This document shows positions 56,957 to 64,000 of a DNA stretch of 64,000 nt, piece by piece. The stretch is from Colwellia sp. TT2012. Lineage in GTDB: Bacteria > Pseudomonadota > Gammaproteobacteria > Enterobacterales > Alteromonadaceae. The translations under genes were made by a program, and so were the position numbers. Each line of letters starts with the position of its first letter. The first letter of the stretch is position 1. Under the pieces are notes generated by a model. That model made no database searches and was not told where the DNA came from. It saw only the letters and a list, made by a program, of their open reading frames with translations. The DNA lies in assembly GCF_001440345.1 (NCBI RefSeq), contig NZ_LJYX01000021.1, positions 434,001-498,000 on the forward strand. Direction: 5' to 3'.

Positions 56957-59044
56957 ATGAAGTATTTTTTATGCGCTTGTATAGCGTTCACTGCACTGCT
57001 AGTAACAGCAAATGCCAGCAATCAATCGACCGTACCAATAGCCAAGCCCAAGATTGTTGGTGGTGAGCTTGCTAACCAAGGTGACTGGCCTTGGATGGCA
57101 GCCTTAGTCTCTACCCATAATGAAGTAATAACCTCTTTACAGGTTGCTGGTACTGGCTATGATAGTTCGCCTTTTTCCAATAGCCCCTCAGGTCAAGTAA
57201 GTGCAGCTGTAATCGATTGTGGTCTTGGCGATAAACAATGTAGTTTAGCCGCTGACAAAATATGTTTAATTGCCCGGGGTGAAATCGATTTTTCCGTCAA
57301 GGTGGATAATTGCCAAGCTGGCGGAGGCATAGGGGCAATTATCTTTAACAACACTAACGGTGCTATTAATGGCACCTTAGGCGATAACTTTTCCGGTAGT
57401 ATTCCTGTTATAGCTATTAGCCAAGACGATGGTGCTACGCTACTGAACCTACTTGGTAGTATTGCCAGCCTTAATGTTACTGCGCAACAGAAAATAGTAC
57501 AAAGCGCTAGCTGTGGCGCTAGTTTTATTGGTGATAAATGGCTACTTACCGCGGCTCACTGTGTTGAAGATGCCGATATTAACTTGCTACAAGTCAATGT
57601 CGGTGAATACGACTTAAGCAATGGTGCTGAAAATGCCAAAGCCATTAAGCGTATCTATATACATCCAGAATATAATCAAGATAGCGCTTTTAATAATGAT
57701 ATTGCCTTGATTGAGCTGGTCGAAACAATTAGCCATGTCGCAGTTAAACTTGTTGATTACGATACTAGTAGGCAATTAGCACTCACCAATAGCTCGGTAA
57801 CGGTTATCGGTTGGGGGAACCAAACGGCTTATGGGCCAAACGATGAACAACCCGCTAATGACCAGCCTGATAAATTACGTCAAGTTGAACTCAACTTGCT
57901 CAGTAATGAGCAATGTAAAGATAAACTAGCGCAAGCTTATACTGACTTGGAAGGTATTAACTATTTACCTCATCAAGTAGGTATTACCGACAGCATGATA
58001 TGTGCAAATTATGTCGGTGGCGCTAAAGGCTCATGCCAGGGTGATAGTGGCGGGCCATTATTAGTTAACACCAATCAAGGTTGGCAACAAATTGGTATCG
58101 TTAGCTACGGTATCGGCTGTGCCAATGCCGAATTTCCAGGTGTTTACGCCCGTGTTGGTAAATTTACTGACTGGATTAACAGTATCAGCAAAGGCATCGC
58201 CATTGAGCCAACTTATGACTTTGCCATTACTCCACAACACACAGCACAAACAACCCAGCTAACCGTCAGCAATAATAGTGAGTTAACTGCTAATTTAACT
58301 TTCACCCTAATAATTGACAAAATTGGCAGTAGTGGCTTTAGTCTAACTCCTAATAGCTGTAATACTTTAGCAGCAAAACAAAAGTGCACCATTACCCTTG
58401 CCTTTGATGCTAAAACCCTTGGTCAGCATAAAATGCGGATTATCATTCATAGTAATGATGACAATATCCCCACCAGTCAAAGTTATATCAGTGCACAGGC
58501 AATTGCCGCAAATAACGACATTAACACGCAGTTATCTAATGGCTCCACTGAACTACTTTGGTTTAGTGGTGGCGATCAATCTTGGTTACTTGATAATAGC
58601 GAAGTAGCAATTATCAGCGGTGATATTGGCGATGGTCAGCAAAGCGTTGTTATGCTAACTTTCTCTGGTGCTGGTAGCTTATCATTTGATTGGGCAGTTT
58701 CCTCGGAAGAAAATACCGACGCCCCCGAAGAGCCTTTCGATACCTTATATTTGATTATTGACGGTGAGCAAGTCGACTTTATTTCCGGTGAAGTCCCTTA
58801 TGTCAAGGTAACCATCCCTGATTTAGCTAAGGGAAAACATCAAATAACCTGGCTTTACTTAAAAGATAAAAATACTAGCGCAGGAAAAGATCAAGGCTCT
58901 CTAAGAAATGTGGTTTTCACCCCAGAGACACCGCCAGCGAGTTCTATTTCCCCTGCGCCGATAGCAACTAAATCGAGTGGTGGTAGCGTAACTTATCTGT
59001 TGCTGCTACTTACCTTGTTACCCTTTAAGCGTCGACGAAGTTAA
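56957..59044 (+). CDS. Secreted trypsin-like protease with inserted PA domain and GlyGly-CTERM tail
   Basis: A 695-residue exported S1 protease. A Sec signal (1-20) is followed by the activation site KIVGG (residues 32-36), a PA-like domain inserted at about 55-180 (with CLIARGEIDFSVKVDNCQAG), then the catalytic triad His201 (LLTAAHC), Asp248 (NNDIALIEL) and Ser364 (QGDSGGPLLV). An Ig-like domain (about 420-510) and a jelly-roll-like domain (525-650) follow. The end has a Gly-rich stretch, a hydrophobic helix and a basic tail (KRRRS), a GlyGly-CTERM sorting signal usually found on type II secretion cargo cut by rhombosortase. Confidence 0.9.
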   Translation: MKYFLCACIAFTALLVTANASNQSTVPIAKPKIVGGELANQGDWPWMAALVSTHNEVITSLQVAGTGYDSSPFSNSPSGQVSAAVIDCGLGDKQCSLAADKICLIARGEIDFSVKVDNCQAGGGIGAIIFNNTNGAINGTLGDNFSGSIPVIAISQDDGATLLNLLGSIASLNVTAQQKIVQSASCGASFIGDKWLLTAAHCVEDADINLLQVNVGEYDLSNGAENAKAIKRIYIHPEYNQDSAFNNDIALIELVETISHVAVKLVDYDTSRQLALTNSSVTVIGWGNQTAYGPNDEQPANDQPDKLRQVELNLLSNEQCKDKLAQAYTDLEGINYLPHQVGITDSMICANYVGGAKGSCQGDSGGPLLVNTNQGWQQIGIVSYGIGCANAEFPGVYARVGKFTDWINSISKGIAIEPTYDFAITPQHTAQTTQLTVSNNSELTANLTFTLIIDKIGSSGFSLTPNSCNTLAAKQKCTITLAFDAKTLGQHKMRIIIHSNDDNIPTSQSYISAQAIAANNDINTQLSNGSTELLWFSGGDQSWLLDNSEVAIISGDIGDGQQSVVMLTFSGAGSLSFDWAVSSEENTDAPEEPFDTLYLIIDGEQVDFISGEVPYVKVTIPDLAKGKHQITWLYLKDKNTSAGKDQGSLRNVVFTPETPPASSISPAPIATKSSGGSVTYLLLLLTLLPFKRRRS

Positions 59045-59062
59045 TATTTAACTGTCAAGTAT

Positions 59063-59088
59063 AAAAAGGCAGTTTTATCTGCCTTTTT
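59063..59088 (+). terminator. Terminator after the protease gene
   Basis: AAAAAGGCAG and CTGCCTTTTT form a stem around TTTTAT and end in a T-run, 20 bp after the stop codon. Confidence 0.9.
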
Positions 59089-59128
59089 TAGTTCCCGCTT
59101 GCCACCGACAGACCGTTAAAATATTGTT

Positions 59129-59392
59129 TATAGCCGTTACCATTCAAGATGCATGTTTCAGAGTGCTTGAGCAATTTCAATTCAAGGCGCTGTGATGAAA
59201 TAATGGTTGTTCCATTATGAGTTACAGCAACGATGAAGTGATGTTGCTCAAACACTTCTTCGATGGGTTTAAAATGACTTTATACCGCGTTAAATAATGA
59301 AACCATAGAATGACTATGCTTCAATTATTTCCCTTGCCTAAAGCCATTTTAATTCCCACTGAAATCGAGCAATTTGAATGGTAACGGGTATA
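59129..59392 (-). mobile_element. 264-bp non-autonomous element with terminal inverted repeats, copy 2
   Basis: This is the reverse complement of the element at 45873-46136, also exactly 264 bp. Its ends are TATAGCCGTTACCATTCAA and TTGAATGGTAACGGGTATA. The right end lies four bases before the -35 box of pyrB, so the element may affect that promoter. No coding capacity is visible. Confidence 0.88.
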
Positions 59393-59395
59393 TCA

Positions 59396-59440
59396 TTCGC
59401 AAATTGGTGGTTTTATGCTATATTCTTGGCAAATTTTTTT
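59396..59440 (+). promoter_or_regulatory. Candidate pyrB promoter with A/T-run at the start point
   Basis: TTCGCA (59396-59401), 17 bp, then TATATT (59419-59424) with an extended TGC in front. The expected start point near 59431 begins AAATTTTTTTCC. A run of T after the first A residues is the pattern that allows UTP-sensitive slippage at the E. coli pyrBI promoter. Slippage here is inference. Confidence 0.5.
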
Positions 59441-59462
59441 CCTTTCAATGTAAGCAATCAAG

Positions 59463-60476
59463 ATGATGAAATTTCAAGGTAAGCATATTCTATCGGTATC
59501 ACAATTTGACCGTGAAGCTATCGCAAAGATTTTGCAAATTTCTGCGCAAATGACACCTTATGCGTCACGAAAAAAACGTTGTTATGTACTCGAAGGCGCC
59601 ATATTAAGTAACTTATTTTTTGAACCCAGCACTCGTACCCGGGTAAGTTTTGGTACCGCTTTTAATTTATTGGGCGGATTTGTCCGTGAAACCGTTGGTC
59701 AAGAAAACTCATCGCTGAGTAAAGGTGAATCTTTATTTGATACCGCGCAAGTGATCAGCGGCTACTCAGATGTCATTACCATGCGTCACCCACAAATGCA
59801 TTCAGTAGATCAATTTGCGCTAGGTAGTACGGTCCCGGTTATCAATGGTGGTGATGGTGCTAATGAACACCCAACTCAGGCTTTACTGGATCTATTTACT
59901 ATTCAGTCAGAAATGATGCACTTTAATAAAGGCTTAGATGATTTAAATATTGTCTTGATGGGTGATTTGAAACATGGCCGCACAGTACATTCTTTATCTA
60001 AATTACTCAGCCTCTATGACAATGTCAAAATCACTATGGTAGCACCCAAGGCCCTACAAATGCCTGATAGTGTCATCTCAACGTTAAGTGATGCGGGTCA
60101 TGAAGTGGTGTTAACCGAAACTATGGAAGGTAATTTATCTTGTGACGTAATTTATCAAACCAGAATCCAGCAAGAACGCTTTGCCAGTAAAGATGAAGCT
60201 GAGTTATATCGTGGCCATTTCAGTTTGAATAAAAGTGTCTACCAGAAATATTGTCAAGAAAATACCGTTATCATGCATCCATTACCACGAGATTCTCGTC
60301 CAGAAGCTAATGAGCTTGATACCGACCTAAATGATTTAGATAACCTAGCTATTTTTAGGCAAGCGCAAAATGGTGTTTTAGTACGCATGGCCTTATTTGC
60401 CTTAACCTTAGGTGTTGAAGATCAAATAACGAATTATGAAAAACCGGTAAACTGGTATACCAATAAAAACACTTAA
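59463..60476 (+). CDS. pyrB: Aspartate carbamoyltransferase
   Basis: Catalyses the committed step of pyrimidine synthesis from carbamoyl phosphate and aspartate. Motifs include FFEPSTRTRVSFGTAFNLLGG near residues 53-73 (in part), MRHPQMHSVDQFA, EHPTQALLDLFTIQ and MHPLPRDSR. Length is 337 residues, longer than the 310 of the E. coli chain; no pyrI gene follows. The start could also be the second Met. The last 30 codons are repeated twice downstream. Confidence 0.95.
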   Translation: MMKFQGKHILSVSQFDREAIAKILQISAQMTPYASRKKRCYVLEGAILSNLFFEPSTRTRVSFGTAFNLLGGFVRETVGQENSSLSKGESLFDTAQVISGYSDVITMRHPQMHSVDQFALGSTVPVINGGDGANEHPTQALLDLFTIQSEMMHFNKGLDDLNIVLMGDLKHGRTVHSLSKLLSLYDNVKITMVAPKALQMPDSVISTLSDAGHEVVLTETMEGNLSCDVIYQTRIQQERFASKDEAELYRGHFSLNKSVYQKYCQENTVIMHPLPRDSRPEANELDTDLNDLDNLAIFRQAQNGVLVRMALFALTLGVEDQITNYEKPVNWYTNKNT

Positions 60477-60712
60477 TTACCATGCTGGATTTAGCCTGCG
60501 CATGGGCTATTTCCGAGTATTACCCTTAGGTATTGCAGACCAAGTAAGCAATGATGAAAAACCGGTCAACTGGTATACCAATAAAAATACTTAATTACCA
60601 TGCTGGATTTAGCCTGCGCATGGGCTATTTCCTAGTATTAACCTTAGGTATTGCAGACCAAGTAAGCAATGATGAAAAACCGGTAAACTGGTATACCAAT
60701 AAAAACCTTTAA
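60386..60712 (+). repeat. 118-bp tandem repeat of the pyrB 3' end, three copies
   Basis: The pyrB end and its following bases are repeated with a 118-bp period. The two extra copies still encode the tail as free-standing frames starting with ATG: 60502-60594 (MGYFRVLPLGIADQVSNDEK and on) and 60620-60712, against LGVEDQITNYEKPVNWYTNK in the gene. Both end in the same place as pyrB. No ribosome site is evident. The array fills the gap between pyrB and hemL. Confidence 0.92.
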
Positions 60713-60751
60713 GTGCCACGCACATCGATTAAACTTTTAGAAGAAGCAATT

Positions 60752-62035
60752 ATGAATAAATCAGAACAGTTATTTGAACAAGCTCAAAAGGTAATCCCAG
60801 GTGGTGTTAACTCTCCAGTACGTGCTTTCAATGGCGTTGGCGGTAGCCCTTGTTTTATAAAACGTGCTCAAGGCGCTTATATTTATGATGCCGATGATAA
60901 AGCTTATATCGACTATGTTGGTTCTTGGGGGCCAATGATCTTAGGTCATAACCACCCAGCCATTCTTGAAGCCGTTATTACTACCGCAAAAAACGGCTTA
61001 AGTTTTGGCGCACCCACCGAACTTGAAATTACCATGGCTGAAAAGGTCCGTGAGTTAGTGCCATCGATGGAATCTTTACGTATGGTTAGCTCTGGCACTG
61101 AAGCCACCATGAGCGCTATCCGTTTAGCCCGTGGTTATACGGGTCGCGATAAAATACTAAAATTTGAAGGCTGTTACCATGGTCACGCTGACTCATTGTT
61201 AGTAAAAGCAGGCTCAGGTGCCTTGACCATGGGTGTACCTAATTCACCAGGTATCCCGAAAGATTTTGCTAAACATACCCTCACGGTTAGCTATAACAAT
61301 ATAGAACAAGTAAAAGAAATTTTTGCTAAATACGCCGATGAAATTGCTTGTATTATTGTCGAGCCAGTTGCCGGTAACATGAATTGTATTCCGCCTGTCG
61401 CTGGGTTTCTTCAAGGTTTACGTGAGGTTTGTGATCAATACGCTAGCGTATTAATTTTTGATGAAGTGATGACTGGCTTTCGCGTCGCACTAGGTGGTGC
61501 TCAAGCGCTTTATAATATCAAACCCGACCTAACCACGTTAGGTAAAATTATCGGTGGTGGAATGCCAGTCGGCGCTTTTGGTGGCAAGCGAGAAATTATG
61601 GATTATATCGCGCCAGTTGGTCCGGTATATCAAGCGGGGACTTTATCAGGTAACCCAATTGCTATGGCTGCTGGCTTAGCATCATTAACTGAATTAGCTA
61701 AAGGTAATAAACATCAACAATTAAGTGCTGCTACGGAAAAGCTAGCCATGGGCTTTAAAGCCGCAGCTGAGCGTAACGGCATTAACTTAAGTGTCAATTA
61801 TGTTGGCGCTATGTTTGGCTTCTTCTTTACCGACGACAAAAATCCTATCACCAGCTTCGAACAAGCCACTCAATGTGATGGTGAGATGTTTAAACGTTTC
61901 TTCCACTTGATGCTAGCTGAAGGGGTGTACTTAGCGCCATCGGCTTTTGAAACCGGCTTTTTATCAACGGCGCACAGTGATGACATTATTGAAAAAACAC
62001 TCGTTGCTGTGGATAAATGTTTCGCTCAGCTATAA
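60752..62035 (+). CDS. hemL: Glutamate-1-semialdehyde 2,1-aminomutase
   Basis: PLP enzyme that makes 5-aminolevulinate for haem. I start at the ATG at 60752 ([20 protein letters not shown]), with AGAAGAAG upstream, giving 427 residues; a GTG at 60713 would add 13. The PLP lysine is in [19 protein letters not shown], and the substrate motif [14 protein letters not shown] is present. It follows the pyrB repeat array closely, so its promoter may lie within the repeats or it may depend on read-through. Confidence 0.95.
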   Translation: MNKSEQLFEQAQKVIPGGVNSPVRAFNGVGGSPCFIKRAQGAYIYDADDKAYIDYVGSWGPMILGHNHPAILEAVITTAKNGLSFGAPTELEITMAEKVRELVPSMESLRMVSSGTEATMSAIRLARGYTGRDKILKFEGCYHGHADSLLVKAGSGALTMGVPNSPGIPKDFAKHTLTVSYNNIEQVKEIFAKYADEIACIIVEPVAGNMNCIPPVAGFLQGLREVCDQYASVLIFDEVMTGFRVALGGAQALYNIKPDLTTLGKIIGGGMPVGAFGGKREIMDYIAPVGPVYQAGTLSGNPIAMAAGLASLTELAKGNKHQQLSAATEKLAMGFKAAAERNGINLSVNYVGAMFGFFFTDDKNPITSFEQATQCDGEMFKRFFHLMLAEGVYLAPSAFETGFLSTAHSDDIIEKTLVAVDKCFAQL

Positions 62036-62058
62036 GTTCACAGTCTTTGTTGTGATAT

Positions 62059-62095
62059 AAAAAAGCGGCTTAAATAAATTTAAGTCGCTTTTTTT
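62059..62095. terminator. Bidirectional terminator after hemL
   Basis: A long stem built on AAAAGCGGCTTAAAT and ATTTAAGTCGCTTTT, with one mismatch and T-run flanks on both strands, between hemL and the next convergent gene. Confidence 0.9.
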
Positions 62096-62163
62096 ATTTA
62101 ATTTTTAAACTTTTCTTAGTTATCAAGCCTGAAATTTAGCACTATCCCTTGACAGCGTTGACA

Positions 62164-62556
62164 TCAAATAACCAATAAATTAAGTTCACCTTGCAGCCAA
62201 TCATAACCTTGCTGCCAGCCCAGTTCTAACGCTGAAAACGCCTTTAAGTTCAAATCGTCTATCGCTCTCAGGGACATCACATCGTCAATTATTTTGTGGT
62301 CTGCCGCTTTATATATAATCACAGCAATGGCGATTAATTTTTCATGTGAGGCCATACTCATCTTGGCCTCAAAAGTAAATTTATAACTATGTAGCTTATT
62401 GATCAGTAAGGCAAAGTGATCACTCAGGTGCTGACTAATAAAAGCATCGAATTCGTCAAGCATCTCCATTGAGACTTCGATACCCTCAGTTATAATGATT
62501 TCAGCAATACCATCACTTAATACATTGACTGTTGCAAAGCTTAGTTGATGCTTCAT
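62164..62556 (-). CDS. Small cytoplasmic protein, possibly STAS-like
   Basis: I do not recognise this 130-residue protein with certainty. From the ATG at 62554-62556 (CAGGT five bases upstream) it reads MKHQLSFATVNVLSDGIAEI, followed by alternating beta and helix segments (EMLDEFDAFI, FALLINKLHSYKFTFEAKM, IAIAVIIYKAADHKII). That rhythm resembles SpoIIAA/STAS-like folds seen in marine bacteria, but no phosphorylation motif is clear. It lies 104 bp after moeA on the same strand. Confidence 0.6.
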   Translation of the reverse strand: MKHQLSFATVNVLSDGIAEIIITEGIEVSMEMLDEFDAFISQHLSDHFALLINKLHSYKFTFEAKMSMASHEKLIAIAVIIYKAADHKIIDDVMSLRAIDDLNLKAFSALELGWQQGYDWLQGELNLLVI

Positions 62557-62659
62557 GGTTACCTGCTCCACCTACTCTGTTTATTTTTTGTACTCTATAG
62601 TAAAACTAGCACCTTTGCCAATAGTTGCTTTATTTAATGTACCGCGTGCTAAATAGTCA

Positions 62660-63892
62660 CTATAAAAACTGATCAAATAATTGCACTTGTACCATTTCAC
62701 CCGCTTGTACCTTACCTTGTGCACTTGGCAAAATAATATAGCAGTTAGCCTTAGCTAAGCTAGATAAGATACCCGAGCCTTGCGCACCAGTTGAACTGAC
62801 CACATTTTCACCTTGTGCGTTCACAGATAAAACACCGCGTTGAAAATCCATGCGCCCAGGAGATTTACGTAGGTCACTGCTGCATTTCACCCTTAAATGG
62901 GTACGCTTTAACGGCTGGGCATTTTGCATCTTAGTTAAAGCCGGCAAAGCTAATTGATGAAAGGTCACTAAAGCGGATACTGGATTGCCCGGTAAACCAA
63001 AAAATAAACTATTGCTTAGCTTACCAAAAGCAAAGGGTTTACCTGGTTTCATCGCTATTTTCCAAAAAGCAATTTCGCCCAGTTCATCCAGCACAGTTTT
63101 AGTGTAATCCGCATCGCCAACCGAAACACCACCAGTAGAAATCACTGCATCTGCTTGTTTATCTGCACTGATAAAAGCGGCTTTTATTGCCTGAAAGTCA
63201 TCTTCAATAATACCAAAGTCAATCACCTCTATATCGAGCTTTTGCAACATGGCGGCTAAGACAAAACTGTTAGACTCATAAATATCACCAACTCGCAGTG
63301 CTTGTCCTGGTCGTTTCAATTCATCTCCCGTGGCAATTAACGCCACCTTTAATTTGCGATAAACCTTAACTTCAGCGACTCCCAATGACGCAAGTACACC
63401 AATATCAACCGCGGTCAACTTATGACCAGATTGCAATACTTGTTGACCGAGTTTAATATCTTCACCGGCATTACGTACATGAGAGCCAAAAATTTTATCG
63501 GCTAAGAAAGTAATTTTTTCTCCATCAGCGCTAACGTTTTCTTGCATCTCTACCGAATCACAACACGTTGGCATTTTAGCCCCAGTCATAATACGAATAC
63601 ACTCTCCGGGCTGGCAAACACCTTGAAAAGGTGCGCCGGCCATAGAACGACCAACAAGTCTTAGCGTTTTATTAGCCGCTAAACTATTAATCGAAAAAGC
63701 ATAACCATCCATAGCGGAGTTATCATGAGGGGGGACATTTAATGGACTAGTAATTTCTTGAGCTAAAACATAGTTCAGGGCTTGCTCAATGGACAAGGTT
63801 AGTGTTTCGGTGACCGGTGACACTTGCGCTAGCATATTCGCTAAGGCTTGTTCAAAAGGTAAAAGCCCTGGAGCGGAACAACAATCAGACAT
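62660..63892 (-). CDS. moeA: Molybdopterin molybdenumtransferase MoeA
   Basis: Inserts molybdenum into adenylated molybdopterin. The 410-residue protein has PPHDNSAMDGYAF near residue 60, MTGAKMPTCCDSVEMQE, the nucleotide-binding STGGVSVGDADYTK and FGLPGNPVSALVTF. A Cys pair near the N-terminus (SDCCSAPG) is an extra. The 108 bp from its start to the window edge show no further gene. Confidence 0.94.
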   Translation of the reverse strand: MSDCCSAPGLLPFEQALANMLAQVSPVTETLTLSIEQALNYVLAQEITSPLNVPPHDNSAMDGYAFSINSLAANKTLRLVGRSMAGAPFQGVCQPGECIRIMTGAKMPTCCDSVEMQENVSADGEKITFLADKIFGSHVRNAGEDIKLGQQVLQSGHKLTAVDIGVLASLGVAEVKVYRKLKVALIATGDELKRPGQALRVGDIYESNSFVLAAMLQKLDIEVIDFGIIEDDFQAIKAAFISADKQADAVISTGGVSVGDADYTKTVLDELGEIAFWKIAMKPGKPFAFGKLSNSLFFGLPGNPVSALVTFHQLALPALTKMQNAQPLKRTHLRVKCSSDLRKSPGRMDFQRGVLSVNAQGENVVSSTGAQGSGILSSLAKANCYIILPSAQGKVQAGEMVQVQLFDQFL

Positions 63893-64000
63893 AAAAACTC
63901 ACTTAGATACATTACAATTACTTGGTACCATAAATTTCACTCTAAACTAGGCCAATTTGCAAGCCTCTTCAGAAAATACCACTCAATAAATCAATCCATT

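Overview
The window is AT-rich chromosomal DNA of a marine gammaproteobacterium in the Alteromonadales, most likely Colwellia or a close relative of the Colwelliaceae. The evidence is the complete MSHA pilus locus, a Shewanella/Colwellia-type gsp - hslR - hslO - pckA order, an rlmB - rnr - motX cluster (MotX belongs to sodium-driven polar flagella), and a trypsin-like protease with a GlyGly-CTERM tail. The genus call is inference from gene order and protein style, not from a database search. I saw no rRNA, tRNA, CRISPR array, prophage or transposase.

Layout. 1-13803 (minus): MSHA type IV pilus operon, read from mshI at the high end to mshO, which runs off the left edge. 14061-15032 (plus): a PLP enzyme of the ACC deaminase/D-cysteine desulfhydrase family. 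15021-27138 (minus): a complete type II secretion operon gspC to gspN. 27398-30650 (plus): hslR, hslO and pckA. 30756-32777 (minus): ompR-envZ. 32923-38861: small exported proteins, a thioredoxin-like protein, MscS, a DUF748 protein and an ion channel. 39013-45814: a GH3 glycosidase, elbB, a Bcr/CflA exporter, a MocR-type regulator and a divergent EamA transporter. 46342-51546: fbp, rlmB, rnr and motX. 51792-56786: an HD-GYP protein, erpA, a DUF6776-like membrane protein, a CLC channel and hemJ. 56957-63892: a secreted protease, pyrB, hemL, a small unknown gene and moeA.

How the parts fit. The MSHA pilus and the type II secretion system share an assembly logic (prepilins, PilB-type ATPase, PilC-type platform, secretin) and lie almost back to back. 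Neither region encodes a prepilin peptidase, so both must depend on one elsewhere. MshE carries a cyclic-di-GMP-binding MshEN domain, and an HD-GYP protein that may degrade cyclic-di-GMP sits divergent to the flagellar gene motX; these are surface-life functions. The protease at 56957 has a GlyGly-CTERM tail, which usually marks type II secretion substrates.

The least expected structure is not a gene. At three places the 3' end of a gene is repeated in tandem beside itself: mshN (about 169 bp offset), the exporter/elbB junction (174 bp period) and pyrB (118 bp period, three copies, the extra two still coding for the 30-residue PyrB tail). There is also a 264-bp element with terminal inverted repeats, present once upstream of fbp and once, inverted, directly upstream of the pyrB promoter; a compact structured intergenic element at 53016-53117; hairpins around gspG and behind mshA; and a good IscR-type operator over the erpA promoter.
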